Positions 10,404 through 19,628 of a stretch of DNA of 40,380 nucleotides are shown piece by piece. Under the pieces are notes generated by a model. The model did not search any database. It was not told where the DNA came from and saw only the letters and a list, made by a program, of their open reading frames with translations. This DNA comes from [Haemophilus] felis. GTDB lineage: Bacteria > Pseudomonadota > Gammaproteobacteria > Enterobacterales > Pasteurellaceae. The DNA lies in the NCBI GenBank assembly GCA_002015125.1, contig MUYB01000013.1:1-40380 (forward strand). The letters are read 5' to 3'. Every line of letters begins with the position of its first letter. The first letter of the stretch is position 1. The position numbers and the translations under genes were made by a program.

Positions 10404-10787
10404 TTACGATTTGGGTTTTGGCAAAAATAAACGCAAAATCACCATAGCGTAAAGCATTGCAGGCAAACTAAACATTAAAGCATAAAACACCATAGCAAGG
10501 CTTTCTTCCCACAAGGGCAGTTGGCTTTCCCCTTCCAGTACAACTGGCAATAGCACTAAACAATAGAAAAACATTAATCCGCCTGAAAAAACGGCTAACT
10601 GCACCAAATTGCGCTGATGAAATTGATAGCGCACACAAATTATCGCCAGCAAAAAGGCGGGCAATGTTGCAAATAGTGCAATCCAGCCCAAGCCAGTCCA
10701 GTTTATTTCTGAGAAAAACGGTAAGAAAAGGGAAAAAATCAATTGAGTGATAAGAGGAAAAATCAACAAGGTTTTTCGATTAGCCAT
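10404..10787 (-). CDS. Small integral membrane protein of unknown function
   Basis: I do not recognise a functional family. The 127-residue product is very hydrophobic. Four likely membrane helices lie at about residues 6-24, 32-50, 62-84 and 96-118, with a short charged C-terminus (PKPKS). AAGGA precedes the ATG. It lies immediately downstream of der in the same direction, but a terminator-like hairpin at 10805-10833 separates them, so it may have its own promoter. Its end abuts that of ftsP on the opposite strand. I recall a similar small membrane protein next to der in Haemophilus, which supports a real conserved gene. Confidence 0.75.
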   Translation of the reverse strand: MANRKTLLIFPLITQLIFSLFLPFFSEINWTGLGWIALFATLPAFLLAIICVRYQFHQRNLVQLAVFSGGLMFFYCLVLLPVVLEGESQLPLWEESLAMVFYALMFSLPAMLYAMVILRLFLPKPKS

Positions 10788-10804
10788 AAATAATCCTTCT
10801 GTAC

Positions 10805-10833
10805 AAAAAATGGCGCTAACAAAAGCACCATTT
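10805..10833 (-). terminator. Intrinsic terminator after der
   Basis: Reading leftward, AAATGGTGCT pairs with AGCGCCATTT (one G-T pair) around a 6-base loop, followed by a T tract. It lies 9 bases past the der stop codon. Confidence 0.7.
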
Positions 10834-10841
10834 CCTTTAAA

Positions 10842-12362
10842 TTAACGTTTAGATTTCTTAATAAATTTCATCAAACGCTTACGTTTACGCAACTGATTTG
10901 GCGTGAGTTTATTACGTTTGCCTGCAAATGGATTGCTACCTTCTTGGAACAATAAACGAATCGGCGAACCAATAATTTTTAAGCTGCGACGATAATAGTT
11001 AGAAAGATAACGTTTATAAGCTTCTGGCAATTTATCCATTTGGTTACCATGCACCACAATAATTGGCGGATTATAACCACCCGGATGCGCATATTTAAGT
11101 TTAATACGACGGCCACCAATCATTGGCGGTTGATGTTCATCTGTGGCCATTTGCAAAATGCGCGTTAACATTGAAGTTGTCATTCGCTGTGTTGCACAGG
11201 CATAAGCTTCTTGAATAGATTCAAATAAGTTACCCACGCCACTGCCATGTAAGGCTGAAATAAAATGCACACGAGCAAAATCAATAAAATCTAAACGGCG
11301 ATCTAATTCGGATTTCACACGATCTTTAATCTCTTGATCCAAACCGTCCCATTTGTTCACCACAATGACTAAAGAACGTCCCGCATTTAAAATAAATCCA
11401 AGTAAGGATAAATCTTGATCGGAGATGCCTTCTCGTGCATCAATAGTTAACAACACCACATTAGCATCTTGAATGGCTTGTAAGGTTTTGATAACAGAGA
11501 ATTTTTCCACCGCTAAATGCACTTTGCCACGCTTCCGCACACCCGCAGTATCAATAATGGTGTAGTGCTGCCCATCACGCTCCATAGGAATATAAATACT
11601 GTCTCTGGTGGTGCCCGGTAAGTCATAAACCACCACGCGATCTTCACCCAAAATACGATTGGTTAAAGTAGATTTACCTACATTCGGACGACCAACAATG
11701 GCGATTTTAATATTCTTATCTTGTTCTAGCTCTTCTTCCGCTAAGGCATCGTCTAAAAGAGCGGTGTCTTCCTCGTTATCAAAATCGAAATCTTGTTCCC
11801 ATTCATCTTGCTCAGCATCAACTTCTTGTGCCTGCGTTGTGTCCGCTTCCACGCTATTCATTTCCGCCGCCACAGGCGCTAACACTTGCTCCATTAAGGC
11901 AGAAACGCCACGCCCTTGCGACGCTGCAATTTGGGCAATATCGCCTAAACCGAGTTGATAAAATTCCGCACAATGAGAATCCGCATCAATGCCATCAGTT
12001 TTATTAGCGACAACAACTGTGATTTTATGTTGGCGTTGACGCAAATAATTTGCGATACCAATATCCGCCGAGGTTAAACCAGCACGAGCATCCACCAAAA
12101 ACAACACGATGTCTGCTTCTTCAATGGCAAGTAACGATTGCTCCGCCATTTTTTCTTCTACCCCTTCTTCCGTACCGTCAATACCGCCGGTATCGATCAC
12201 GATAAAATCATAGCCCGCAATATGTGCTTGACCATATTTACGATCTCGAGTTAAGCCAGGAAAATCTGCCACCAAGGCATCTCGAGTGCGCGTTAAACGG
12301 TTGAATAATGTGGATTTCCCTACATTTGGACGACCAACTAGGGCAACTACAGGCGTTGTCAT
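10842..12362 (-). CDS. der: Ribosome biogenesis GTPase Der (EngA)
   Basis: Der is the tandem-GTPase assembly factor of the 50S subunit. Two complete G domains are visible. The first has GRPNVGKST (9-17), [12 protein letters not shown] and NKTD. The second has GRPNVGKST near residue 223, [12 protein letters not shown] and NKWD. A KH-like C-terminal domain follows (residues about 400-480, with GNQ and [13 protein letters not shown]). A long acidic linker between the G domains (about 170-215, rich in D and E) and a basic tail ([15 protein letters not shown]) are typical. The 506-residue length fits gammaproteobacterial Der. Confidence 0.97.
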   Translation of the reverse strand: MTTPVVALVGRPNVGKSTLFNRLTRTRDALVADFPGLTRDRKYGQAHIAGYDFIVIDTGGIDGTEEGVEEKMAEQSLLAIEEADIVLFLVDARAGLTSADIGIANYLRQRQHKITVVVANKTDGIDADSHCAEFYQLGLGDIAQIAASQGRGVSALMEQVLAPVAAEMNSVEADTTQAQEVDAEQDEWEQDFDFDNEEDTALLDDALAEEELEQDKNIKIAIVGRPNVGKSTLTNRILGEDRVVVYDLPGTTRDSIYIPMERDGQHYTIIDTAGVRKRGKVHLAVEKFSVIKTLQAIQDANVVLLTIDAREGISDQDLSLLGFILNAGRSLVIVVNKWDGLDQEIKDRVKSELDRRLDFIDFARVHFISALHGSGVGNLFESIQEAYACATQRMTTSMLTRILQMATDEHQPPMIGGRRIKLKYAHPGGYNPPIIVVHGNQMDKLPEAYKRYLSNYYRRSLKIIGSPIRLLFQEGSNPFAGKRNKLTPNQLRKRKRLMKFIKKSKR

Positions 12363-12709
12363 AAAAACCTCTTATTTATCAAGCAGTGAAAGGAATGCCA
12401 AAAAACTGGCTATTGTAGCGGATTTTACCGCAGATGAAAAACGCCTAGATCCGATGGCACTCGTGTTTACACAAATGTCTTTTAATACTTAATCAGATAA
12501 CAGCATTCATCAAAGACGAGTGCTATCTTTGGTGTAGAGACGGATGAAAATCTACCGTGGGAATATCAACTCGTTGTGCATCAACCTGTGGGGTGCAGAT
12601 CACGCTGGCGTCCGAAAATAGCAGAACAAGCAAAGGACACAAGCCTGTGTCTCCACAGCATTCATTTTTCCCCTCGTTCGCTTGCGGGAGAGGGGAAATA
12701 GCAGATCAA
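12363..12709. other. Gene-free spacer between der and the cyclase gene, with two hairpins
   Basis: No convincing gene is seen in these 347 bases. A hairpin with arms GACACA/TGTGTC and a 4-base loop lies at 12636-12651. A REP-like structure with CCCCTC/GAGGGG arms lies at 12670-12695. A plus-strand frame of 85 codons crosses the right half (12557-12814), but it runs into the cyclase gene on the opposite strand, has no ribosome site and resembles nothing I know. The hairpins could mark a repeated intergenic element or the 3' end of the cyclase transcript. Confidence 0.5.
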
Positions 12710-13450
12710 TTAAGCCTCTACAACAGCAAAAACTCTTGCATTAAAACCTGGGGCATTTTGAATGTTCGGCACACCAATAAAAATCGCTGCACCTGTTGGC
12801 GGAATTTGATCTAAATTATTTAACACTTCCACTTGGAATTTATTTTGCGATAACCAATAACGTTCACCAACCAAATCATTATTTTTCACAAAATCTAAAG
12901 CGCTATCGGTGTCTAAAGTTTCGTGTCCAATAGCTGCGACATTACGCTGTTCATGTAAAAATTGTAATGCTTCCAATGACCAACCGGGTGTATGAGATTG
13001 TCCTGCAGCATCTTTATTATAAAATGCTTGATGATCCTGCCAACGCGCAGACCAACCACTGGCAAAAGCAACAAAGCTTCCTTCAGGGATTCGACCGTAT
13101 TTATCCTCAAAATCAAGAATATCTTGAACAGATAAAGTGTAATCATTATTTGCTTCTACCGCTTGTTGTTTATGAATGACAAATAGGGGTAAAACAAATT
13201 CATTCACAGGAATTTCATCTAAATAGCGAGTATTTGATGCAAAATGAATTGGCGCATCGATATGGGTACCATATTGGCTAACAAGGGTGTATTCATTCGC
13301 TAAGAAGCCGTCTTGCTCCACGGTAAATAAAGTTTTGCTCTCAATAGGCTTAAATGCAGGGAAATAAGGAATTTGGTCATTAACCTTATGGCTTAAATCA
13401 ATCCATGTTTGTTGTTTTAAAAATGCGATAGCCTGTGTAATCGTTGTCAT
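12710..13450 (-). CDS. Cyclase-family (kynurenine formamidase-like) metal hydrolase
   Basis: The 246-residue protein has the cyclase-family core: an early WIDLSHKVN segment, and the metal-binding signature QYGTHIDAPIHF with H63, D65 and H69. A later conserved region IGHETLDTDSA and a C-terminal hydrophobic segment PTGAAIFIGVPN follow. Members of this fold hydrolyse amides such as N-formylkynurenine or act on other cyclic substrates. No tryptophan-degradation genes are nearby, so the substrate cannot be named. GAGGA precedes the ATG. It appears to be a single gene, divergent from nothing and downstream of the VOC gene by about 130 bases. Confidence 0.85.
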   Translation of the reverse strand: MTTITQAIAFLKQQTWIDLSHKVNDQIPYFPAFKPIESKTLFTVEQDGFLANEYTLVSQYGTHIDAPIHFASNTRYLDEIPVNEFVLPLFVIHKQQAVEANNDYTLSVQDILDFEDKYGRIPEGSFVAFASGWSARWQDHQAFYNKDAAGQSHTPGWSLEALQFLHEQRNVAAIGHETLDTDSALDFVKNNDLVGERYWLSQNKFQVEVLNNLDQIPPTGAAIFIGVPNIQNAPGFNARVFAVVEA

Positions 13451-13579
13451 AGTAAATCCTCATATATTGCTTTAAAGGATTTCGTTTATAAAATAATTCT
13501 GCGATCACACAAAAGAATCTGTTTTTCTAACTTAGAACGAAAAAGAATATGGAATAGGAATCCTTTCTATTCAGAAATA

Positions 13580-13969
13580 CTAATTCTGATAAAACTCTAG
13601 AGGTAAACCGTCAGGATCTTTGAAAAAACTAAATTGCTTACCTGTTACTTCATCAATGCGAATGCCTTCATGCTCAATGCCTTGCTGTTCCAAAAAACGC
13701 AAGGCTTGAGACAAATCTGCCACTTTAAAGGCTAAGTGTCGTAATCCACAGGCTTCTGGATTATTCACTCTGGGTGGTGGAGAGGGAAAACTAAATAATT
13801 CTATCTGCGATCCATCAGCAAAAACCAAATCCAATTTGTAGCTTTTTCTTTCTTGGCGATAAGTTTCTTGAATAATTTTAGCGCCCAAAATTTGAGTGTA
13901 AAACCACTTCGACTTTGCATAATCCGAAGCAATAATCGCAATATGATGAAATCCTAAAATAACTGACAT
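13580..13969 (-). CDS. gloA2: VOC-family protein, glyoxalase I-like (YaeR/GloA2 type)
   Basis: The 129-residue protein is a two-repeat vicinal oxygen chelate fold. The first repeat starts GFHHIAIIASDYAKSKWFY and the second GLRHLAFKVADLSQAL. Putative metal ligands are a histidine at 8 or 9, E57, H78 and E125, matching the HEHE pattern of the glyoxalase superfamily. The closing FFKDPDGLPLEFYQN is characteristic of the YaeR group, whose substrate is not well settled. It lies 30 bases downstream of rdgC in the same direction and may be co-transcribed with it. Confidence 0.85.
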   Translation of the reverse strand: MSVILGFHHIAIIASDYAKSKWFYTQILGAKIIQETYRQERKSYKLDLVFADGSQIELFSFPSPPPRVNNPEACGLRHLAFKVADLSQALRFLEQQGIEHEGIRIDEVTGKQFSFFKDPDGLPLEFYQN

Positions 13970-13999
13970 AGTTCCCTCACAAGATATGTGCGCTAGAGT

Positions 14000-14905
14000 T
14001 TATTGACTGACTTTTTCACCACCAAAATCATCCAATAAATGATTGGTTAAGCGAGCTAGCACATCTGTCATCAATAAGAAATCTGCATCAAAACGTTGGG
14101 CGTAATCTTCTTTCAAAATATCGTCATTTTTTTCACGGATACAATCGGCAAATTTCAGGCGTTTTAAGGCACAATCTTCATTGAGCAAGAAGCTGAGGTT
14201 GTCTTCCCATTCTAAACTTAACTTCGTCACCACTTTGCCTGATTGCAACAAAGATTGAATTTCCGCATTTTCAAGATTTTGTTTTTTACAACGAATCACC
14301 GCTTCGTCACTGCTCACCAATTCCGCTTCTTCTAACACATTCAGCCATTGTGGCGCGCTATTATTGCTTATCCAATCGGTCATAACTAAAGCAGGTTCGT
14401 TGGCAAATCTTAAAGGCACAACAGGCAGGGAACCTAAGGATTTGCGTAACAACGCTAGCACATCTTCTGCCCGTTTGCTGGAGGCGGCATCAACGTAAAC
14501 CAGCTGATTTTCCACATCGATCCATAGGGCGGTTTGTTGCGTTTTACTGAACGCGCGCGGCAATAGCGTGGCGATGACATCATCTTTTAAACTTTGCTTT
14601 TCAATTTTCTTTAACTTGCGATTTTCTTTTTCTTCTAGTTGACGAATACGTTCTTCCAGTTCCTTTTTGATTACTTGAGCAGGCAAAATTTTTTCTTCTT
14701 TTTGGGCGACAAGTAAGATTTGATTTGATGCAGAAAAATGTAGTTGTTCCGAATCGCGCAGCGGATTAGTCCAACCGAATTTGCGTAAATCCGATTGCTG
14801 GCAAGGATGAAATTCACATTGTTGCAATTGCGGTTGTAAATATTCCGCAGACCAGTCAAACTTCTTAGTTAAACGATAAATTAATACATTTTTAAACCAA
14901 AGCAT
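14000..14905 (-). CDS. rdgC: Recombination-associated protein RdgC
   Basis: RdgC is a ring-shaped DNA-binding protein that limits RecA activity and is associated with the nucleoid. The sequence begins MLWFKNVLIYRLTKKFDWSA, the recognisable family start. It contains ALWIDVENQLVYVDAASSKRAEDVLALLR in the centre and FLLMTDVLARLTNHLLDDFGG at the end. Two adjacent ATG codons occur (14908, 14905). The second is chosen because AAGGA then sits at a normal distance and the protein starts as in its relatives, giving 301 residues. It is divergent from proC, with a 71-base shared promoter region. Confidence 0.95.
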   Translation of the reverse strand: MLWFKNVLIYRLTKKFDWSAEYLQPQLQQCEFHPCQQSDLRKFGWTNPLRDSEQLHFSASNQILLVAQKEEKILPAQVIKKELEERIRQLEEKENRKLKKIEKQSLKDDVIATLLPRAFSKTQQTALWIDVENQLVYVDAASSKRAEDVLALLRKSLGSLPVVPLRFANEPALVMTDWISNNSAPQWLNVLEEAELVSSDEAVIRCKKQNLENAEIQSLLQSGKVVTKLSLEWEDNLSFLLNEDCALKRLKFADCIREKNDDILKEDYAQRFDADFLLMTDVLARLTNHLLDDFGGEKVSQ

Positions 14906-14976
14906 CATTTTTTCCTTATTTCTTCTGTTGTTATGTGTAGAATATCGCGCATTCTAACTGACTTTGAGATAAAAAT

Positions 14977-15804
14977 ATGCAAGAACAATCTATTTGTTTT
15001 ATCGGCGGCGGTAATATGGCACAAGCTATTATTTCTGGCCTACTGAAAAACCACTATCCAGCGCAACTAATTCAAGTATGTACGCCTCACCCAGAAAAAT
15101 TAGCAAAATTTTCTGCACAGCAGATTAATCTAGTAGAAAGTTCAATTCCCAATAATCAGCAAGCGGTAGAAAAAGCAGAAGTCATTATCCTTGCGGTAAA
15201 ACCACAAATTATTCCGTTAGTATGTGAACAATTAAGCCAATTAGATTTCAATCAGAAATTAGTCATTTCTGTCGCTGCGGGTATTTCCACTGCTCGTTTA
15301 AGCCAATTATTACCTTCGGCACGCTATATCGTGCGCACTATGCCTAATACGCCTGCGCTCGTTTCCGCCGGAATGACCGGTTTATTTAGCGCCGATACTC
15401 TGCCTTTGGAATATCGCAATTTTGCACAGGAATTAATGCGCAGTCTTGGAACAATTTGTTGGATAAATGAGGAAAGTCAAATGCACGCCATTACCGCGGG
15501 TTCAGGCAGCAGCCCTGCTTATTTCTTTTTATTTATGGAAGCGATGCAACAAGCTTTAATGGAAATGAAATTAGATGCAGATACCGCCCGTTTGCTAGTA
15601 CAACAATCGGCGCTAGGGGCTGCCAAAATGGTGATTGAAAATCCTGATATTTCATTAGCGACGTTACGGGAAAATGTGACCTCAAAAGGCGGTACTACCG
15701 CCGCTGCCTTAGCGGTGTTTGAGCAACAACAGTTTCAATCGACGGTGCAGCAAGCTATGCAGGCGTGTGTGGCGCGTTCACAAGAAATGGAGAAATTATT
15801 TTAA
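14977..15804 (+). CDS. proC: Pyrroline-5-carboxylate reductase
   Basis: ProC reduces pyrroline-5-carboxylate to proline with NAD(P)H. The Rossmann motif FIGGGNMAQAI is at residues 8-18. VKPQ follows at about 76-79, then RTMPNTPALVSAGMTG. The C-terminal family signature SALGAAKMVIE...LRENVTSKGGTTAAAL carries the substrate-binding ENVTSKGGTT. Length is 275 residues. The stop TAA overlaps the ATG of the following transporter (TAATG), so it is the first gene of a proC-MFS-xerD run. Confidence 0.97.
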   Translation: MQEQSICFIGGGNMAQAIISGLLKNHYPAQLIQVCTPHPEKLAKFSAQQINLVESSIPNNQQAVEKAEVIILAVKPQIIPLVCEQLSQLDFNQKLVISVAAGISTARLSQLLPSARYIVRTMPNTPALVSAGMTGLFSADTLPLEYRNFAQELMRSLGTICWINEESQMHAITAGSGSSPAYFFLFMEAMQQALMEMKLDADTARLLVQQSALGAAKMVIENPDISLATLRENVTSKGGTTAAALAVFEQQQFQSTVQQAMQACVARSQEMEKLF

Positions 15805-16964
15805 TGAAAATTAGCGCCTTTCAATGGCTTTCCCTCAACTTTTTTGGCTATTTTTGTGCCTATGGCGTGTTTATGCCATTTTTCCCCGTATGGTTAAAAT
15901 CCCAAGCCTATGGCGAAGAATTAATTGGTTTGATCATCGCCAGTTCCTATGTTTTCCGTTTTTTCGGTGGCATTTTCTTTTCCGCGTTGGTTAAACAAGC
16001 AGCACAATTAATTTATGGCTTGCGCTATGTAGGTTGGTTTAGTTGCTTAATCATTTTGAGCATGGGGTTTATGGCGGAAAATTTTTGGTTGTTGTTTATC
16101 GCCATTGGATTGTTCGCCTTAATCAACGCCGCAGGGATGCCTTTGAGCGATACTCTAGCCAGCATTTGGCAGCAGCAGATTAATTTAGATTATGGTAAGG
16201 CGCGTCTGATTGGCTCTTTTGCTTTTATTGTGGGCGTGGTGGTGTTTGGCTATATCATTGGCGCCACCGACGAAAGCTACATCATTTGGATCATCGGTGG
16301 ATTGTTTTTATTTTATGCGGTGACGCTAATGAGTACGCCAAATCCAATGCCTGAAAATGCGGAAAGCTCAACAGAAAACAAAATTACCTTCAAAAAATTA
16401 TTACAAAACAAAACTACTCTGCGCCTACTTATCGCGATTTCGCTGATTCAAGGTTCACACGCTGCTTACTACACTTATAGCGTGCTTTATTGGACCAGTT
16501 CGGGCATTTCCGTGCAAGTTACCAGTTTATTGTGGGGATTAAGTGTGGTGGCAGAAATGGCGCTGTTTTTCTTTTCCAGCAAATTATTTCGCACTTGGAA
16601 AGTCAGTTCGCTGTTCTATCTTTCCGCCCTAGGCTGTGTCATTCGTTGGCTGGCGCTAAGCGTTCTCGACAATGATGTGTTATTCATCGCGCTCACTCAA
16701 TGCTTGCACTGTTTAACCTACGCCGTGAGCCACTACGCGATCATTCGTTATTTCACTACCCAGCCACAATCTCATATTGCCAAGCTACAAGGTTTATACA
16801 ACGGCATTTCAGGCTGTGCAGTAGTTGCCTTGCTAACGGCGCTTTCTGGGGTGATTTATCTAATTTCACCTGCCATAACCTTTCTGCTTATGGCGGCATT
16901 TGCCTTGTGCGCGCTGATTGTTACGCCACGCAAAGTAGATGCGTTTTTACTCAGACGTCATTAA
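15804..16964 (+). CDS. MFS transporter, HcaT/LacY-related group
   Basis: The 386-residue protein has about twelve membrane helices and starts MKISAFQWLSLNFFGYFCAYGVFMPFFPVWLKSQ, a start typical of the phenylpropionate-permease (HcaT-like) branch of the major facilitator superfamily. The loop near the middle (about residues 184-210) is the only long hydrophilic stretch. The true substrate is unknown and nothing nearby concerns aromatic acids. ATG 15804 is taken because it overlaps the proC stop. An upstream extension of 13 codons in the same frame would lie within proC. I recall the same order, proC then this transporter then xerD, in Haemophilus. Confidence 0.85.
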   Translation: MKISAFQWLSLNFFGYFCAYGVFMPFFPVWLKSQAYGEELIGLIIASSYVFRFFGGIFFSALVKQAAQLIYGLRYVGWFSCLIILSMGFMAENFWLLFIAIGLFALINAAGMPLSDTLASIWQQQINLDYGKARLIGSFAFIVGVVVFGYIIGATDESYIIWIIGGLFLFYAVTLMSTPNPMPENAESSTENKITFKKLLQNKTTLRLLIAISLIQGSHAAYYTYSVLYWTSSGISVQVTSLLWGLSVVAEMALFFFSSKLFRTWKVSSLFYLSALGCVIRWLALSVLDNDVLFIALTQCLHCLTYAVSHYAIIRYFTTQPQSHIAKLQGLYNGISGCAVVALLTALSGVIYLISPAITFLLMAAFALCALIVTPRKVDAFLLRRH

Positions 16965-16979
16965 TTGCGAGGTGAAATT

Positions 16980-17873
16980 TTGAAAGACCTAAGCTTAGTG
17001 GAATTATTTCTCAATGAAATTTGGATCGAGAAAAACCTCTCGCAAAACACGGTGCAATCTTATCGTTTGGACCTTAGCGCCCTTTGTCAGTGGTTGGAAA
17101 AACACAATCTTACTTTATTGGATTTAGACGCCATTGATTTGCAAACCTTTTTGGGCGAAAGAGTGGAAAAAGGCTATAAAGCCACTAGCAACGCTCGTTT
17201 GCTGAGCGCCATGCGTAAACTTTTCCAATATTTATATCGAGAAAAATACCGCAAGGATGATCCAAGCGCCATATTAAGTTCCCCCAAATTGCCTAGCCGT
17301 TTGCCTAAATATTTGACGGAACAGCAAGTAACGAACTTACTCAATTCACCCAATGTTACCGATCCCCTCGAATTACGCGATAAAGCCATGATGGAACTGT
17401 TATATGCCACAGGATTGCGCGTAACGGAATTGGTGTCGCTCACCGTAGAAAATATTAATTTAAATCAAGGCATTGTGCGCGTGCTTGGTAAAGGCAATAA
17501 AGAACGCATCGTGCCTATGGGCGAAGAAGCTTCACACTGGGTTACACAATTTATGTTATATGGACGCGCGTTTTTGTTGAATGGACAAAGTTCTGATGTG
17601 GTATTTCCAAGTAAGCGAGCGCTACAAATGACCCGCCAAACCTTTTGGCATCGCATTAAATATTATGCTCTGCTGGCAGATATTGATTGGGATAGCCTCT
17701 CCCCTCACGTTCTACGCCACGCGTTCGCCACTCATTTAGTCAATCACGGCGCGGACTTACGCGTGGTACAAATGTTGCTCGGTCATAGCGATCTTTCCAC
17801 CACTCAAATTTACACCCACGTCGCTAAAGAGCGCCTCAAGCTATTACACGAAAAATATCATCCGCGGGGTTAA
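16980..17873 (+). CDS. xerD: Tyrosine recombinase XerD
   Basis: XerD acts with XerC at dif to resolve chromosome dimers at division. From a TTG start at 16980 the protein has 297 residues. The catalytic residues fall at the expected places: R147 (ATGLRVTEL), K171 (GKGNKERIVP), H243 and R246 (HVLRH), H269 (LLGHSD) and nucleophile Y278 (TQIYTH). An N-terminal SAM-like core-binding domain occupies about 1-100. TTG 16980 is preferred over TTG 16965 because GAGGTG lies 5-10 bases before it and the resulting length equals that of known XerD. The gene starts within about 15 bases of the transporter stop and ends at a strong terminator. Confidence 0.96.
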   Translation: MKDLSLVELFLNEIWIEKNLSQNTVQSYRLDLSALCQWLEKHNLTLLDLDAIDLQTFLGERVEKGYKATSNARLLSAMRKLFQYLYREKYRKDDPSAILSSPKLPSRLPKYLTEQQVTNLLNSPNVTDPLELRDKAMMELLYATGLRVTELVSLTVENINLNQGIVRVLGKGNKERIVPMGEEASHWVTQFMLYGRAFLLNGQSSDVVFPSKRALQMTRQTFWHRIKYYALLADIDWDSLSPHVLRHAFATHLVNHGADLRVVQMLLGHSDLSTTQIYTHVAKERLKLLHEKYHPRG

Positions 17874-17884
17874 ATTCAACATAA

Positions 17885-17911
17885 AAAATACCGAGCATCG
17901 CTCGGTATTTT
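17885..17911. terminator. Bidirectional intrinsic terminator between xerD and raiA
   Basis: A perfect 12-bp stem (AAAATACCGAGC/GCTCGGTATTTT) has a 3-base loop and A/T tracts on both flanks. It lies between two convergent genes, 11 bases after the xerD stop and 16 before the raiA end. Confidence 0.93.
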
Positions 17912-17927
17912 GATTATCATAATTTAA

Positions 17928-18245
17928 TTAGAATGAATCTTTTAAACGTTCATCTGCTCTGCGCGCTTCACCTTTATGTTGTAATTTATTTAGTTGACGC
18001 TCTAATTTTGCCTCAACATCATTGATCGCTTTATACATATCGTCGGATTCTGCACGAGCGACCAAATTACCATAAGGCGTTCCAATTGAAGCATCAACGG
18101 CAAATCCTTGTGGAATCTTACTAAGAATAAAATGAGGATTAATTAATTGAGTTTGCCATTTTTCTAATTTTGTCAATCGCTCTTCAATGTGAGCACGGAT
18201 TGCTGGGGTAATGTCCATTTGTTTGCTTGTAATATTTAGTGTCAT
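17928..18245 (-). CDS. raiA: Ribosome-associated inhibitor / hibernation factor
   Basis: This small protein binds the 30S decoding centre and shuts down translation in cold or stationary phase. The 105-residue sequence starts [30 protein letters not shown] and includes [24 protein letters not shown], both standard for the RaiA/HPF family. It lacks the long C-terminal dimerisation domain of long HPF, so it is the short form. A 195-base AT-rich upstream spacer holds its promoter; I could not single out the boxes. Confidence 0.95.
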   Translation of the reverse strand: MTLNITSKQMDITPAIRAHIEERLTKLEKWQTQLINPHFILSKIPQGFAVDASIGTPYGNLVARAESDDMYKAINDVEAKLERQLNKLQHKGEARRADERLKDSF

Positions 18246-18440
18246 AGCATTTTCCTCTCTTGTTAGTGGGCTTAATTCGCCCTTTTAATGAAAAACTCAT
18301 GTTTCACAACATAGTCCCGATGAAAACAGTTTTCAAGTCGTTTTATGTAAAAAAATAAAGAAAATTTCAAAACTATGATCCAAGTTGGATTTTTGGGATT
18401 TAAGTTTGCTTTTTTCAACAAAATCTGAAACTTAAAGAAG

Positions 18441-19622
18441 TTATTTTGCTTCCATTTTTTGTGCGTAATTCAGCTGTAAAAATACAAATAACACAACGCC
18501 TAATATACCAATGAGCGCGCCTGAATAACCGATATAGCTCAAACCAAAAGATTGCATCACAATATTACCTAACAGCGCACCACCACCAATGCCAATATTA
18601 TAAATGCCAGAATAAATCGCCATTGCCACATCCGTCGCATCAGGCGCTAGCTGTAACACACGGATTTGTAAACTTAAACTAATGCCTGAAATCCCAATCC
18701 CCCACAAGAAAACAAGGAGTAGTATCCATTCTTGTTGCTTACTTAAAATATGCAATAAGCCTAGCGCCGATAACAATAAGAAAACAGAAAGGATTAAAAA
18801 CATTTGGGGTTGTCGGCGATAAAAACGGTTGAACAGCAAACTGGCAAAAATACCCGATAACCCAAACATCAATAAAACAAGAGTCGCCATACTTTCACTC
18901 ATTGCAGAAATTCTTAACGCGAAAGGTTCTACATAGCTGTAGGCGGTAAAATGAGAAGAGATGAATAAAATAGTCAGAATATAACTTCCCACCAATAAAG
19001 GACGCTTACATAAAACAGGTAAGCTTTTCAATGATCCCGCATTTTTTGCGACTAAATGCGGTAATAATTTATATAGCAATAACAAAATCACACAAGCAAT
19101 CAAAGTTATCAGCGCGAAAGTGCTACGCCAATCAAGCAGTTGTCCCACTAAACGTCCCAATGGCAATCCCAATACCATAGCCAAAGCGCTGCCGATAGCT
19201 AATAAACCTAATGCCTGTGCTTTTTTATCTTTGGGAGCGACTCGCACCGCTAACGAAGCAGTAATTGCCCAAAATACTGAATGGGCGATAGCAACACCTG
19301 CTCGACCTAATAGTAATACCCAAAAATCCCACGCAATCACAGAAATAATGTGGCTAACAATAAATAAAATAAGCAGTTTTATCAGTAAACTACGGCGTTC
19401 TAAATTTGCGGCAGCCAACATAAACGGCAGAGACATTAAGGACACAATCCAAGCGTACACTGTGATCATTAATCCTGCCTGTGGAATGGATATAGCAAAA
19501 CTCTGAGCGATATCTGATAGTAAGGCTACAGGAATAAATTCGGTGGTATTAAAAATAAAGCCCGCGAAAGCTAAAACAATAACGCGAGCAATTTGAACTC
19601 TACGAAAGGTAGCAACTGGCAA
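18441..19622 (-). CDS. sotB: Sugar efflux transporter, MFS DHA1 family
   Basis: The product of about 393 residues has twelve predicted membrane helices and contains the family segments FIFNTTEFIPVALLSDIA and AHSVFWAITASLAVRVAPK, plus the conserved GLPLGRLVGQLLDWRSTF. These match SotB (YdeA), an exporter of arabinose and related sugars that is also linked to tolerance of IPTG-like compounds. The start is placed at the ATG about three bases after the stop of the AsmA-like gene; the exact first base is 19622-19625 by my count. It is the last gene of a leftward run, and no clear terminator was seen after it. The substrate is inferred from family only. Confidence 0.85.
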   Translation of the reverse strand: MPVATFRRVQIARVIVLAFAGFIFNTTEFIPVALLSDIAQSFAISIPQAGLMITVYAWIVSLMSLPFMLAAANLERRSLLIKLLILFIVSHIISVIAWDFWVLLLGRAGVAIAHSVFWAITASLAVRVAPKDKKAQALGLLAIGSALAMVLGLPLGRLVGQLLDWRSTFALITLIACVILLLLYKLLPHLVAKNAGSLKSLPVLCKRPLLVGSYILTILFISSHFTAYSYVEPFALRISAMSESMATLVLLMFGLSGIFASLLFNRFYRRQPQMFLILSVFLLLSALGLLHILSKQQEWILLLVFLWGIGISGISLSLQIRVLQLAPDATDVAMAIYSGIYNIGIGGGALLGNIVMQSFGLSYIGYSGALIGILGVVLFVFLQLNYAQKMEAK

Positions 19623-19628
19623 CATAAT

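Noticed and set aside
12557..12814. 85-codon plus-strand frame right of der
   Set aside because: It overlaps the 3' end of the cyclase gene antisense, lacks a ribosome site and resembles no family.
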